NCBI RefSeq assembly: GCF_025384765.1
Contig: NZ_VHLL01000006.1
Location: 97,719 to 161,718 of the forward strand
Origin: Methanoculleus formosensis
GTDB taxonomy: Archaea; Halobacteriota; Methanomicrobia; Methanomicrobiales; Methanoculleaceae
DNA length: 64,000 bases
Direction of reading: 5' to 3'
Shown here: piece after piece, positions 14,952 to 24,876 of the stretch
How the letters are laid out: every line of letters begins with the position of its first letter
How positions within the stretch are numbered: position 1 is the stretch's first letter
Translations under genes and position numbers: made by a program
The notes under the pieces: model-generated
Seen by the model: only the letters and a program-made list of their open reading frames with translations
Databases searched by the model: none
What the model was told of the DNA's origin: nothing

Positions 14952-16376
14952 TCATCTTCCCCCGGGTTTACGGTTGTCCGGCCGCCGGATCCGTTGGAAG
15001 ACCGTACGGACGATATCCAGGAGATTTGCGAGGTAGATCTCCCGCGCCTCGAGCCTCCGAACGAGTACGGCCTCTTCGGAGAGGAAGAGGGCCTTGAGAT
15101 GGTGTATATCCTCTTTTGGGGAGTAGAAGAGGTAGATCGGGATACCTGCCAGGATGACCAGGCCTCCTGCGACCTTATCGAAGGTCGTGGTGGAGAAGAG
15201 GAGAAAGAGGCAGATGGCGATGCCGGCAAGGGGGAGGAGGTGCTGGCCGCGGAGGTTCGCCTTGTCGTCTTTTCGCAGGACAATAAGGGCAAAGCAGGTG
15301 AGCAGAAACGAGAACGCAAGGTTGAGGACGGCGAAGGATATCAGTCCCGGGAGATTCCCTATACTGGAGAGGACGAACGCAATGATTCCCTGGACGATGA
15401 GGACCACGTAGGGCGTGTTGTAGCGCGGGTGGAGCCGTGCGAAGGCGCGAGGGAAAAGCCCGTCAATCGCCATCGCATACGCGAGCCGTGCACTGCCGAG
15501 CATCCCTGACTCGTCCGACCCCGCCACCGAGAAGAGAGCGCCGACCGTCATGATGATCGCTCCTGCCGATCCGAAGAGAACGGTGCCGGCGACGACCAGC
15601 GGCACGGTGCTCTGGCTGAGTTCGGTCCAGTTGACGAGCCCGAAGAGGACGAAGTTCGTCGAGACGTAAAAGAAGGAGACGATCAGCATCCCGGCGATGA
15701 TGGCGCGGGGGATGGCCTTTCCCGGGTTCTCGACCTCGCCGGCCGGGAGCGTCCCCAGCTCGAACCCGGCGTAAGCCCAGAAGATCAGGATCAGGGCATG
15801 GGAGGCGTTATCGAGACCGAGGGGGAGCAGGGGGATGTAGTTCGCGACGACCGTCTCCGGCCGGATGATGAAGACGCCGAGCCCGGCAACGATGAGGAGG
15901 AGGAGCGGGAAGAGTTTTATGAGCGTGAGAGCATCGTTCAACCTCCCTGCGGCCCGGACGCCGACGATATTGACGAGCGTCAGGCCCGCGACAAAAAGCC
16001 CTCTCACGACGACCTCTGCTGTCGGGGTGAGGGGGATCAGTGCCTGGAGGTAGTTTGCGAACGCTATTGCAAAGACCGGGAGGGCGAGGAGTTCGGCGAT
16101 CCACATGCTCCAACCGGTGAGAAATCCGTAGAAGTCGTCGAACGCCTCCGAGACGTATGCAAACGGACCGCCGACACGGGGGACGTAGTAACTGCAGTAG
16201 GCAAAGACCAATGCTATCGCTATGGCGAAGAGTCCGGCCACCACCCAGAGGACGATCGAGAACGGGCCGACCAGGCCCGCGGTGAGGGCGGACGCGATGT
16301 AGATGTCGGCACCGACGATCGCCCCGATGATGATGTTCGTCAGGTCGAACTGCGAGAGTCCCCGTTGCAATCCCAT
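14952..16376 (-). CDS. APC-superfamily amino-acid/cation permease
   Basis: 474 aa with about twelve hydrophobic segments and a polar C-terminal tail of about 50 residues. The N-terminal IIIGAIVGADIYIASAL segment (unwound helix 1) and GGPFAYVSEAF are standard for APC amino-acid permeases, followed by FWAYAGFELGTLPAGEVENP. The substrate cannot be named from sequence; amino acids or a polyamine are possible. It stands between inositol-phosphate synthase and tRNA-Gly with no operon partner. Confidence 0.85.
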   Translation of the reverse strand: MGLQRGLSQFDLTNIIIGAIVGADIYIASALTAGLVGPFSIVLWVVAGLFAIAIALVFAYCSYYVPRVGGPFAYVSEAFDDFYGFLTGWSMWIAELLALPVFAIAFANYLQALIPLTPTAEVVVRGLFVAGLTLVNIVGVRAAGRLNDALTLIKLFPLLLLIVAGLGVFIIRPETVVANYIPLLPLGLDNASHALILIFWAYAGFELGTLPAGEVENPGKAIPRAIIAGMLIVSFFYVSTNFVLFGLVNWTELSQSTVPLVVAGTVLFGSAGAIIMTVGALFSVAGSDESGMLGSARLAYAMAIDGLFPRAFARLHPRYNTPYVVLIVQGIIAFVLSSIGNLPGLISFAVLNLAFSFLLTCFALIVLRKDDKANLRGQHLLPLAGIAICLFLLFSTTTFDKVAGGLVILAGIPIYLFYSPKEDIHHLKALFLSEEAVLVRRLEAREIYLANLLDIVRTVFQRIRRPDNRKPGGR

Positions 16377-16476
16377 CGCAGCGGGAGAGGCCGTGACGGA
16401 TATAATGGTTCCGCGCCGACGATCGACGCTTCGCTCTCTGAGTAACGTTCAAAGAAAGGCCGAACCCGTGTTCGGA

Positions 16477-16548
16477 TGCGCCGACCGGGACTCGAACCCG
16501 GGTTTAGGCGTTGGCAACGCCTAGTGATAACCACTACACTATCGGCGC
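16477..16548 (-). tRNA. tRNA-Gly (anticodon GCC)
   Basis: 72 nt folding as a standard cloverleaf: acceptor GCGCCGA/TCGGCGC with discriminator A, a D arm containing AGTGGTTA, a 5-bp anticodon stem AGGCG/CGCCT with loop TTGCCAA, and a T arm with GTTCGAGTC. No intron and no encoded CCA. It reads GGC and GGT glycine codons. Confidence 0.97.
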
Positions 16549-16718
16549 ACGCCCGTGCTTTCGCACTGTGTGCCTTACAACATGAGTTTTTCAGGCTAAT
16601 AAGCCTATCGAAGCGCGGCCCGGATCGGGCGGTGCCGCCCCTGCAGGTTCGCATGAACGGGCGGTGGTTCCGGGCTGCCGGTTGCCCTGCGGAGCCCCAA
16701 TTGTGCCGTCCCGCGCAC

Positions 16719-17426
16719 CTACCGGTCTCCGTGGTCGAGCGCCTTTCCGATGTTGCGGTTTGTGAGGATCCAGAGCCCCGGCGTCAGGACCAGGATGAAG
16801 ACGGCCATGGCGTAGGCGACGAACTCGGCGGAGAAGAGCAGGAAGTTGAAGATGCCGTGAAGCGCCATCCCGAGGAGAAGTCCCTGGAGGATGATCGCCG
16901 GTCGCCGTTCAGCGGTCGTGAACTTTGCCCTGCCGAGGGCGTAGCCCCACACGGCGGCAAAGAGCGCGTGCCCGGGAACCGAGAAGATCGCGCGGACGGC
17001 TATCGTGCCGAGGGCGAGCGCCGGCGATGTCAGGTATGCCGTAAAGACATAGAGGACGTTCTCGAGCGTTGCGAGCCCGAGGGCGGCAGCGGCGGCGTAG
17101 ACGATGCCGTCCATCGGCTCATTGAACTCGGGGTGTGGGTAGGCGAACCGGCGCACGACCCAGAACTTGCCGTACTCCTCGACGATGGGCGCGATGACGG
17201 CGCCCATGATCAGCGGGGATACGATGAAGAGGCCGAAGAGTCCCTCGACGAAAGCGATGGGGAACGTGACGAGGACGCCGAGGAAGAAGATCTTCACGAT
17301 CAGCGCCGCCGGTTCGGGCTCGTATTTGTCCCTGCGGTAGAAGTACCACGCCCAGAACACCCCCGGCGCCAGCGCCAGAGCAAGGATTACCAGCGGTTCG
17401 ACGACCATTGCTTGATCGGGTTTCAT
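16719..17426 (-). CDS. PrsW-family intramembrane metalloprotease
   Basis: 235 aa, multi-helix membrane protein. The family's catalytic set is present: IVEEYGKF near residue 81 (EExxK), DGIVYAAAAALGLATLEN near 106-123, a histidine in FSVPGHALFAAVWG, and a later ALHGIFNFL. PrsW homologues cleave membrane anti-sigma factors in bacteria; archaea lack those partners, so the substrate is unknown. ATG at 17426 is used; MVVEP six codons on is possible. No operon partner. Confidence 0.85.
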   Translation of the reverse strand: MKPDQAMVVEPLVILALALAPGVFWAWYFYRRDKYEPEPAALIVKIFFLGVLVTFPIAFVEGLFGLFIVSPLIMGAVIAPIVEEYGKFWVVRRFAYPHPEFNEPMDGIVYAAAAALGLATLENVLYVFTAYLTSPALALGTIAVRAIFSVPGHALFAAVWGYALGRAKFTTAERRPAIILQGLLLGMALHGIFNFLLFSAEFVAYAMAVFILVLTPGLWILTNRNIGKALDHGDR

Positions 17427-17600
17427 GGTTTACGAGAGGAAGAGTCTTTCCGTCACGATGACGCGGAGTGGTGCCTCCTTGCGAGGGGGCCACCACCGTA
17501 TCGGGCATCATCGCGGATAGATCGTCCCACCTCTCGCATCCGGTCTGTCACCTGTGCCCGGCGACTATCCAGCCTGCCGGGCCCCGTTCAAAAAAAGAGG

Positions 17601-18548
17601 TTATTCGGGGAGGAGATGGTATCCCGGGGCGAGCCCTTCGAGGACCAGCAGCCCATAGTACCGGAAGAACGTGACGAACGGCACCGCGATCAGGAGCGCG
17701 ACCGGGACGGCGATGATGAGGTAGGGGATGAGGAGCGCGAGGAGCAGCACGATGTTCGCCTGAAGTGCGGCGAGGAGGACGATCCCGATGAGCACGAACG
17801 GTATCGCGATGATCAGCATCGCGAGGATGACCAGGACTGCCTGGACGATCCCGGCGACGAGGCCGAGCACGAACCTGGTGACGATGTAGACGACGGTCTG
17901 CCAGACGTTCTCTGAGATCATCCCGAAAAGCCGGCGCCATCCCTCGATGACCCCGCAGTCCTCGTGGATCATGATCGGGACGACGAAGTCGTGGGTCAGG
18001 AGGAAGATGATGCCGAAGAGGAGGGCTGTGACCAGGACGAACGGGATGAACAGGAGGATGAATGCAACACCAACACCAGCACCACCGCCACTCGACCCCC
18101 CGAGCCCTACGAGCATGAGGATGAACGCTATCATAGCAAATACCAGGATCAGCGTGAGGCCGGCCTGGAAGAGGAAGAGCCGGAGACCTTTTCCGAGCCG
18201 TTCTCCAAAGAAGGGCCTGATATGGATATCACCCGTCCGGAGCATGTCGACGAAGACGAACTGCATCACCGTGCCGACGATCCACCAGACGAGAGCGATC
18301 GCAAGAACGATGAGGATGAGGGCCACGACGATCGTCGCGATCCCGGGGAGGGACTCCACGACGCCGGGCGAGAGGTCGCCTTCGTTGAAGTCGTATCCGG
18401 AGGTGTTCGGGAAACTCACGCCCCCTCCCACGAAGAGCGCAATCAGGGCCAGACGGAGCCAGACGCCCCACCTGATCGGCCAGAGCAGGCTTTTGGTGCG
18501 CTGAAAGGCACCGTCCAGTCTGTTGAATGCATACATATCTTCAGCCAT
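17601..18548 (-). CDS. Multi-pass membrane protein, function unknown (DUF7544-like)
   Basis: 315 aa with six or more hydrophobic segments. The N-terminal MYAFNRLDGAFQRTKSLLWPIRWGVWLRLALI pattern and a central FVDMLRTGDIHIRPFF (interface helix) recur in euryarchaeal membrane proteins sometimes named DUF7544. A glycine-rich loop (GLGGSSGGGAGVG) separates two halves. The motif HDFVVPIMIHEDCGVIEGWRRL resembles the family of polytopic proteins that handle membrane organisation, but no activity is known. It stands alone on the minus strand. Confidence 0.6.
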   Translation of the reverse strand: MAEDMYAFNRLDGAFQRTKSLLWPIRWGVWLRLALIALFVGGGVSFPNTSGYDFNEGDLSPGVVESLPGIATIVVALILIVLAIALVWWIVGTVMQFVFVDMLRTGDIHIRPFFGERLGKGLRLFLFQAGLTLILVFAMIAFILMLVGLGGSSGGGAGVGVAFILLFIPFVLVTALLFGIIFLLTHDFVVPIMIHEDCGVIEGWRRLFGMISENVWQTVVYIVTRFVLGLVAGIVQAVLVILAMLIIAIPFVLIGIVLLAALQANIVLLLALLIPYLIIAVPVALLIAVPFVTFFRYYGLLVLEGLAPGYHLLPE

Positions 18549-18698
18549 ATCAATCAGATAGATGAACTCCGTCTCATTAATACCTTGTTTTGGCAGGCGA
18601 ATCCCGGTGATCCGGCCGCGCGTCGTATGCTCGCGGGTATCTGAGGGAACCTGTTTTTCAACACCTTAATCTAGTCCGTTCACCACACTATAGAACGA

Positions 18699-19325
18699 AT
18701 GATCCCTCTCATGCTTGACCTGACGGGCCGGAGGGTGCTCATATTCGGCGGAGGCGACGTTGGTGCCCGGAAGGCTGCGCATTTCTCGCATGAGGCAGAG
18801 GTGACGGTCTTCAGCCGTTCGTTCTCGCCGAACCTCGATGGTCTCACGATACGGCGGCAGGAGGGCGATCTCTCGGCGCTCTCGGATGAGGCACTCCGGG
18901 ATCTCCTTTCGGGCGCGTTCCTCGCGGTGGCCGCAACGCCCGACCCGGAACTCAACGACCGTATCGGAAGATTGTGCGCTGAGGCCGGCGTCCTCTTCAA
19001 CAACGCCGCAGGTGTTCCCGGGGACGTCATCATCCCGTCGGTCGTCAGGGGCAACCGCTTCCTCGTCGCGGTCAGCACCTATGGGAGGAGCCCCGCCGTC
19101 TCACGGTACCTCCGCATGAGGCTTGAAGCGGATTACGCAGACCTTGACCGGATGATCAAACTGCAGGAAGAGATCCGTCCGATGCTCCGGGAGACCGAAC
19201 CGGTGCAGGCAGAGCGGTCCCGCATCCTCTGGGCGATCCTCTCCGACGGCGAGATCCGGGTAGCGCTCACCGCCGACTACGCCCGGGCACGTGCAATGGC
19301 CATCGAGAGGTACCTGCATGCCTGA
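18699..19325 (+). CDS. Precorrin-2 dehydrogenase / sirohydrochlorin ferrochelatase (Met8/CysG-N type)
   Basis: 208 aa. Oxidises precorrin-2 to sirohydrochlorin with NAD+; the Met8 type also inserts iron. N-terminal Rossmann fold MIPLMLDLTGRRVLIFGGGDVGARKA, followed by AATPDPELNDRI and NNAAGVPGDVIIPSV, the usual active-site region with its aspartate. A C-terminal helical part fits the CysG dimerisation domain. First gene of a six-gene plus-strand tetrapyrrole operon; hemA overlaps its stop by 8 nt. Sirohydrochlorin feeds F430, cobalamin and siroheme in methanogens. Confidence 0.9.
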   Translation: MIPLMLDLTGRRVLIFGGGDVGARKAAHFSHEAEVTVFSRSFSPNLDGLTIRRQEGDLSALSDEALRDLLSGAFLAVAATPDPELNDRIGRLCAEAGVLFNNAAGVPGDVIIPSVVRGNRFLVAVSTYGRSPAVSRYLRMRLEADYADLDRMIKLQEEIRPMLRETEPVQAERSRILWAILSDGEIRVALTADYARARAMAIERYLHA

Positions 19326-20589
19326 GCCGCTCGCCATCCCCCTCGCGCTCGCGGGCGTCAGCCACCACACCGCGGATATCGCCACGCTCGAGGCGTTCCG
19401 GTTCCCCGACGAAGCGGCGTTCCTCCGCGAGGCACGGGAGCGGTTCCGGGGCGCGCTCCTCCTCCAGACCTGCAACCGTGTCGAGGTCCTGGTGCAGGGC
19501 GACGCGCGGAGCCTTGAAGCGTTCCTTCGGGAGATAGGCAGGCATGGGTTTACGGTCATCGAGGGAGAGGCCGTGCCCCGCCACCTCCTGGAACTGGCCG
19601 CGGGCATCGACTCCCTGATCGTCGGCGAGGACCAGATCCTCGGCCAGCTCAAGCGGGCGCTCGAGACCGCAGAAGAAGCGGGGGCCGCGAGCAGCGTCGT
19701 CTCCCTCTGCGTCAACAAGGCGGTGCACGTGGGGGTCAGGGTCCGGCGCCAGACGCAGATCAACCGGGGCGCGGTCTCTGTCGGTTCTGCGGCAGTGACG
19801 CTTGCAGAGAACCTCCTCGGCACCCTGCACGACCGGCACATCTTGGTCGTCGGGAGCGGGGAGATGGGGATCCTGGTGACGCAGGCACTCGCCGCGAAAG
19901 GCCTCACGGCCATCTACGTCGCGAACAGGACCTACGAGCATGCAGTGATGCTTGCAGATAAGATCGGGGGGCGGGCGGTCAACTTCAAGGACCTCTACCG
20001 CTACATCGCGCTCTCAGATGTCGTCATCTCCTGCACCGCTGCGCCGCACCCGGTCATCCGGGAGGAGGATATCCGGACGGTGATGGAGGAGCGGCTCTGG
20101 CCGCTCGATCCGCACCCCCGCCACCTGATCCTCATCGACATCGCCCAGCCCCGCGACGTCGAGGAGGAGGTGCGATCGATCGAAGGCGTGCATCTCTTCA
20201 CCATCGACGACCTCAGGCATGTCAACGACGCGGCCATGGACTCGCGGAGGGGCGAGGCCGACCGCGCACGGGGGATCATCGACGAGGAAACAGACCATTT
20301 CGTCCGGCTCCTCCGCCGGACGGCGGCCGACGAGACGCTCGCTCTCCTCTACACCTGGGCTGAGTCGATCCGGGCGCGTGAGCGCGACCGGGCGCTCGCC
20401 CGCCTGGGGGGGACGGATGGCCGCACGAGGGAGGTCGTCGACGATCTGACGCGGGCGCTCACGAAGAAACTCCTCGCGGATGCGACCGCGTCCATCCGGG
20501 CGTGTGCGGAGTGCGGCGATATGACGAGAGCAGAGGCCCTGATCAGGGCGATTACCCGGGGAGAACCATGTTTCCAGACCGAAGAATGA
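19318..20589 (+). CDS. hemA: Glutamyl-tRNA reductase
   Basis: 423 aa. Reduces Glu-tRNA(Glu) to glutamate-1-semialdehyde, the committed step of the C5 pathway. The conserved N-terminal GVSHHTADI is followed by QTCNRVEV with the catalytic cysteine at residue 52, VGEDQILGQ, and an NADPH-binding VVGSGEMG region; the C-terminal helical dimerisation domain is present. ATG at 19318 overlaps the previous gene; the longer in-frame reading from 19291 lies in that gene. Overlaps hemB by 22 nt. Confidence 0.96.
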   Translation: MPEPLAIPLALAGVSHHTADIATLEAFRFPDEAAFLREARERFRGALLLQTCNRVEVLVQGDARSLEAFLREIGRHGFTVIEGEAVPRHLLELAAGIDSLIVGEDQILGQLKRALETAEEAGAASSVVSLCVNKAVHVGVRVRRQTQINRGAVSVGSAAVTLAENLLGTLHDRHILVVGSGEMGILVTQALAAKGLTAIYVANRTYEHAVMLADKIGGRAVNFKDLYRYIALSDVVISCTAAPHPVIREEDIRTVMEERLWPLDPHPRHLILIDIAQPRDVEEEVRSIEGVHLFTIDDLRHVNDAAMDSRRGEADRARGIIDEETDHFVRLLRRTAADETLALLYTWAESIRARERDRALARLGGTDGRTREVVDDLTRALTKKLLADATASIRACAECGDMTRAEALIRAITRGEPCFQTEE

Positions 20590-21551
20590 GACGGATGCGG
20601 CGGCGGATCGTCCAGCCGCTCCTCCGCGAGACAGAACTTCGAAAGACCGACCTCATCGCGCCGGTCTTCGTGGATGAATCGATCAGCGCACCGCTTCCGA
20701 TAGCCTCGATGCCGGGGCAGTTCCGCCACCTGGTGGACGGTGTCGCCGACTACTGCGAGCGTCTCTCCGACGCCGGCGTCCGTGCGGTCCTCCTCTTCGG
20801 GGTCCCGGCCACAAAGGACGGCGAGGCGACCGAATCCTATGCGGCGGACGGCGTCGTCCAGCGGGCGGTTCAGAAGATCAAGGAGCGATTGCCGCAGATG
20901 GTGGTCGTGACCGACGTCTGCGCCTGTGAGTACACCGACCACGGCCACTGCGGGATCGTCGGAGAGACCGCCGACGGTCTCGACCTCTTGAACGACCCCT
21001 CGCTCGAACTGATGGCGCAGATAGCCGTCTCCCATGCAGAGAGCGGCGCCGACATCGTTGCGCCGTCATGCATGCTCGACGGGATGGTGCGGGCGATCCG
21101 GCAGGCTCTCGACGCCGCCGGATACCAGGACGTTCTGATCATGTCCTACTCCTCGAAGTTCGCGAGCGCCCTCTACGGACCGTTCCGCGACGCGGCGGAC
21201 TCGGGATTCTCGTTCGGGGACCGGACGACCTACCAGATCTGCCCGGGCAACGCCCGCGAGGCGGTGATGGAGTCGGAACTCGATGCGGCCGAAGGGGCGG
21301 ATATCCTGATGGTCAAACCGGCCGGGATCTACCTCGACATCCTCGCGGCCGTCGCGGCGCTCGGCCTGCCGGTCGCGGCCTACCAGGTCAGCGGCGAGTA
21401 CGCGATGATCAAGGCCGCCGCAGAACGCGGATGGCTCGACGAGCGGGCGGTCGCCATCGAGAGCCTCACCGCCATCAAACGGGCCGGGGCCGACCTGATC
21501 ATCACCTACTTTGCAGAAGACGCGGCGAGGTGGCTCGATGAAGAGCAGTGA
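20568..21551 (+). CDS. hemB: Porphobilinogen synthase (ALA dehydratase)
   Basis: 327 aa. Condenses two 5-aminolevulinate molecules to porphobilinogen. It has the zinc-type site [14 protein letters not shown] (three cysteines), then [12 protein letters not shown] with an active-site lysine region, [21 protein letters not shown], and VKPAGIYLD. The ATG at 20568 is inside the end of hemA; hemL starts inside its own last codons. Enzyme is cytoplasmic and octameric in known cases. Confidence 0.96.
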   Translation: MFPDRRMRRMRRRIVQPLLRETELRKTDLIAPVFVDESISAPLPIASMPGQFRHLVDGVADYCERLSDAGVRAVLLFGVPATKDGEATESYAADGVVQRAVQKIKERLPQMVVVTDVCACEYTDHGHCGIVGETADGLDLLNDPSLELMAQIAVSHAESGADIVAPSCMLDGMVRAIRQALDAAGYQDVLIMSYSSKFASALYGPFRDAADSGFSFGDRTTYQICPGNAREAVMESELDAAEGADILMVKPAGIYLDILAAVAALGLPVAAYQVSGEYAMIKAAAERGWLDERAVAIESLTAIKRAGADLIITYFAEDAARWLDEEQ

Positions 21552-22785
21552 CCTCTTCGCTCGCGCGAAAGCCCTGATGCCGGGCGGTGTCAGCAGCCCG
21601 GTGCGGGCGATCAAGCCCTACCCGTTCTACGTTGAGCGTGCCGCGGGTTCGCACCTTACGACCGTCGACGGCGCAGACCTGATCGACTGCTGCCTCGGCT
21701 ACGGCCCCCTCATCCTCGGCCACGCGCACCCGGACGTCCGTGAGGCGATCGAGCGCCAGCTCGAGAAGGGCTGGCTCTACGGGACGCCGACGCCGCTCGA
21801 ACTCGACCTTGCGGGGATGATCACCGGCGACCACCCCGGGGTCGATATGGTGCGGTTCGTCTCGTCGGGCTCCGAGGCGACGATGGCCGCGATCCGGCTC
21901 GCCCGCGGCTACACGGGTAAGCAGGACATCGTCAAGGTCGAGGGCGGGTTCCACGGCGCCCACGACGCGGTCCTGGTCAAGGCCGGGTCCGGGGCGACGA
22001 CCCTCGGGGTTCCCGACTCCGCGGGCGTCCTCGCGGATCTGGTTGCGCACACCCGACAGGTCCCCTACAACGACCCGGAGGCGCTGGAAACCCTCCTCGC
22101 CGAGAACGACGACGTCGCCGCGTTCATCCTCGAACCGATCATGGGAAACATCGGCCCCATCCTCCCCGATGACGGCTACCTCGCCGATGTCCGGGAGATC
22201 ACCGCCGCCCATGACGTTCTCCTCATCCTCGACGAGGTGATCACCGGCTACCGGGTCGGGATCGGCGGTGCGGAAGTGCTCTACGGGATAAAGCCTGATC
22301 TCGCCACGTTCGGCAAGATCATCGGCGGCGGTCTCCCTATCGGGGCGTTCGGGGGCCGGCGCGAGATCATGGAACTTGTCGCCCCCGCAGGCCCGGTCTA
22401 CCAGGCCGGAACCTTCAGCGGCAACCCGGCGAGCCTCGCGGCGGGGTACGCGGCGCTTCGCTACCTCCACGAGCACCCGGAGGTCTACCGGCGGCTCGAC
22501 GAGGCCACGCGGGCGATCGGGGAGGTCGCCGCGGATGCGGGCAGGGGGACGTTCGTCAGGATGGGCTCGCTCTTCAAACACTTCTTCCGCAGCGAGCCGC
22601 CGCGGGACTACCGCGAGGTCAAGGAGTGCGACACGGAGGCGTTCTCGCGGTTCTGGAAGGCGATGCTTGAAGCCGGAGTCTTCCTCCCGCCGTCGCAGTT
22701 CGAGACGAACTTCCTCTCCGCCGCACACACGGAATCGGATATCAACCAGATAACAGACGCATACGGATCATGTCTCTTCGCATAG
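21538..22785 (+). CDS. hemL: Glutamate-1-semialdehyde 2,1-aminomutase
   Basis: 415 aa PLP enzyme that makes 5-aminolevulinate from glutamate-1-semialdehyde. N-terminal [18 protein letters not shown] is diagnostic; the PLP lysine is in [17 protein letters not shown] near residue 260, and [17 protein letters not shown] binds the cofactor phosphate. It overlaps hemB by 14 nt and hemC by 16 nt. Its position after hemA and hemB gives the early C5 steps in one operon. Confidence 0.96.
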   Translation: MKSSDLFARAKALMPGGVSSPVRAIKPYPFYVERAAGSHLTTVDGADLIDCCLGYGPLILGHAHPDVREAIERQLEKGWLYGTPTPLELDLAGMITGDHPGVDMVRFVSSGSEATMAAIRLARGYTGKQDIVKVEGGFHGAHDAVLVKAGSGATTLGVPDSAGVLADLVAHTRQVPYNDPEALETLLAENDDVAAFILEPIMGNIGPILPDDGYLADVREITAAHDVLLILDEVITGYRVGIGGAEVLYGIKPDLATFGKIIGGGLPIGAFGGRREIMELVAPAGPVYQAGTFSGNPASLAAGYAALRYLHEHPEVYRRLDEATRAIGEVAADAGRGTFVRMGSLFKHFFRSEPPRDYREVKECDTEAFSRFWKAMLEAGVFLPPSQFETNFLSAAHTESDINQITDAYGSCLFA

Positions 22786-23654
22786 GCACACGGGGAAGCG
22801 CTCTCGCGCTTGCACAGACAGATAAGGTGGTCGGCATCCTCGCCGACCGGGGGATCGAGGCGGAGGTCGTCACGATCGCGACCGAGGGCGATACCGCGAC
22901 CGGAGTCCCGCTCCACGCCATCGGTGGGCAGGGAGTCTTTGTCCGGGCGCTCGACGACGCCATCCTCCGCGGCGAGATTGACGCTGCGGTGCACAGCATG
23001 AAGGACATCCCCGCAGCCCGCCCGGCAGGACTCACCTGCTCTGCGGTGCTCGAACGGGACTCGCCCGCCGACTTCCTCGCGCACGAGTGCCCCCTCGAAG
23101 CGGTCTCTGTCATCGGGTCGTCGAGCACCCGGCGCCGGGCCCAGCTCCTCCGCGACGCCCCGGCGCTTGAGGTGAAGCAACTGCGCGGGAACGTCGATAC
23201 CCGCATCCGGAAACTCCGCGAGGGGCAGTACGACGCCATCGTCCTCGCGGAGGCGGGCCTCGAGCGCCTCGGGATCACGCTCCCGGGAGAACCCCTCCCC
23301 ACCGACCGGTTCGTCCCGTCCCCGAACCAGGGGACCGTCGCGGTGGTCTGCCGGGACGATCCGGCCGTCGCCGACGCCTTCGCGCCGCTCGACCATGCGC
23401 CGACCCGCTTCGACGTCGAGATCGAGCGTGCCGTCATGGAAGAGGTCGGCGGCGGGTGCTTCACCCCGCAGGGGATCTACTGCCGGAACGGGGACCTGAT
23501 CGCCGAGGTGCTCGCGCTCGACGGTTCCCGGTGGGAGCGGATCGAGCGGCGCGTCACGACCGTCGGCGAAGCCCGGGAGTGGGGGCGGGCACTGCGCGTG
23601 CAGGCGGCCGGACTGATCCGGGAGGCGTATGCGACACTGGGGATAAAACCATGA
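22770..23654 (+). CDS. hemC: Porphobilinogen deaminase (hydroxymethylbilane synthase)
   Basis: 294 aa. Polymerises four porphobilinogens on a covalently bound dipyrromethane. [13 protein letters not shown] at the N-terminus, [17 protein letters not shown], and the cofactor-attachment cysteine in [12 protein letters not shown] near residue 231 are all present. Overlaps cobA by four bases (ATGA). Next step would be uroporphyrinogen-III synthase (hemD), which is not in this operon. Confidence 0.96.
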   Translation: MSLRIGTRGSALALAQTDKVVGILADRGIEAEVVTIATEGDTATGVPLHAIGGQGVFVRALDDAILRGEIDAAVHSMKDIPAARPAGLTCSAVLERDSPADFLAHECPLEAVSVIGSSSTRRRAQLLRDAPALEVKQLRGNVDTRIRKLREGQYDAIVLAEAGLERLGITLPGEPLPTDRFVPSPNQGTVAVVCRDDPAVADAFAPLDHAPTRFDVEIERAVMEEVGGGCFTPQGIYCRNGDLIAEVLALDGSRWERIERRVTTVGEAREWGRALRVQAAGLIREAYATLGIKP

Positions 23655-24388
23655 CTGGAAAAGCGTATCTTGTGGGCTCCGGCCCGGGGGGGCTCGGCCT
23701 CCTGACGATGAGGGCCCGCGAGGTGATCGACAGTGCGGACGTGGTCCTCTATGACCAGCTCCCGGGCGAGGAGATCCTCGCGACCCTCCCGGAGAACGCC
23801 GAACGGATCGACTGCGGGAAGTACGGCGGGAGCCACACCATGGAGCAGGACGAGATCGAGGCGCTGATGGTCGAGCGGGTGAAGGCGGGGAAGATCGTCG
23901 TGCGCCTGAAAGGCGGTGACCCCTTCCTCTTCGGCCGCGGCGGGGAGGAGGTCGAGACGCTCCGGGAACACGGCATCAGGGTCGAGGTGGTGCCGGGCGT
24001 CACGAGCGCTATCGCCGTCCCGGAGATGGTCGGGATCCCGGTCACCCACCGGCGGTACGCGTCGCAGGCGACGTTCATCACCGGCCACGAAGACCCGACG
24101 AAGCCCGAGTCCGCCCTCGACTGGGAGGTCCTCGCGCGGCTGAAGGGAACCCTCGTCATCCTTATGGGCGTGAAGAACCTCCCGGCCATCGCGGCGGCCC
24201 TCACGGCAAACGGCAAAGACCCCGCAACCCCGGTCGCGATCATCGAGCGGGGGATGCGGCCCGACCAGCGCGTGACGGTCGGGACGCTTGCGGATATCGC
24301 CGATAAAGCCCGGGCCGCAGGTGTCCGGCCCCCGGCGGTGATCGTCATCGGCGGGGTGGTGGAGTTGTATGATGGGGGCGAGAGGTGA
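23651..24388 (+). CDS. cobA: Uroporphyrinogen-III C-methyltransferase
   Basis: 245 aa SAM-dependent enzyme producing precorrin-2. VGSGPGGLGLLT at the N-terminus, then YDQLPGEEIL, the conserved RLKGGDPFLFGRGGEE, VPGVTSAIAVPEMVGIPVTHR, and a SAM-binding loop near TLVILMGVKNL. It is the last gene of the operon. With the first gene it directs uroporphyrinogen III to sirohydrochlorin; hemD must be elsewhere. Confidence 0.95.
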   Translation: MTGKAYLVGSGPGGLGLLTMRAREVIDSADVVLYDQLPGEEILATLPENAERIDCGKYGGSHTMEQDEIEALMVERVKAGKIVVRLKGGDPFLFGRGGEEVETLREHGIRVEVVPGVTSAIAVPEMVGIPVTHRRYASQATFITGHEDPTKPESALDWEVLARLKGTLVILMGVKNLPAIAAALTANGKDPATPVAIIERGMRPDQRVTVGTLADIADKARAAGVRPPAVIVIGGVVELYDGGER

Positions 24389-24876
24389 AGGGACGACGGT
24401 TTCCCTCACCTGTGTTGGTGCGGTTCCTTCCGCTCCCACTTTAGCACCGAATAGCCCCGTTACGACGAACTGACAATTGAATGAGGAAAAGGCCGATACA
24501 CTGGACCGTGGGAGTATCGCCATGGGGGAGGGGCTGACGGGGAGGGGGTTCCCCCTCCCCTGTCTCAAAAGCAAATTTTTGTCGCTTCGGCTAACCATGC
24601 TCGCATTTTTGTTAGACCCCCACCCCGCCCGCGCTTCGCGCTCCTCCCCCGCCCTCTTGGGGGCGGGGGCAGTCATGGCGATACCCCCACGAAAACCGCG
24701 TCTGGAGCCTGTTTGATCGAAAAATATGCGCATCTAAAGGGTGCGTAACGTAAGCGTTCGCACACGTGACGAACCACCTGCCTCACAATGCAGGTCAATC
24801 TCCCTGGCGCACCACCTCCCCGCCCAACCGGAATCCTCTTCTCCCCCTGCGCGTGTACTCTCCTACGAGGATTACC
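24389..24876. other. Gene-free stretch of about 490 bp with dispersed repeat
   Basis: Contains repeat copy B (24515-24683). The last 150 bp before ilvD are less G+C-rich and should contain its promoter. I see no gene. Confidence 0.6.
24515..24683 (-). repeat. G+C-rich TIR repeat, copy B
   Basis: Begins TATCGCCAT and ends ATGGCGATA, so the ends are inverted copies. It is the reverse orientation of copy A: the GGGGAGGGGG/CCCCCTCCCC hairpin comes first and the GCCCGCGCTTCGCGC stem and CCCCGCCCTC hairpin second. The spacer is unusually long and A+T-richer than in other copies. ACACTGGACCGT precedes it, complementary to the sequence after copy A. Confidence 0.8.

Noticed and set aside
14714..15319. 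200-residue N-terminal extension of inositol-phosphate synthase
   Set aside because: It overlaps the permease gene antisense and contains no family features; GTG at 14713 gives the normal N-terminus.
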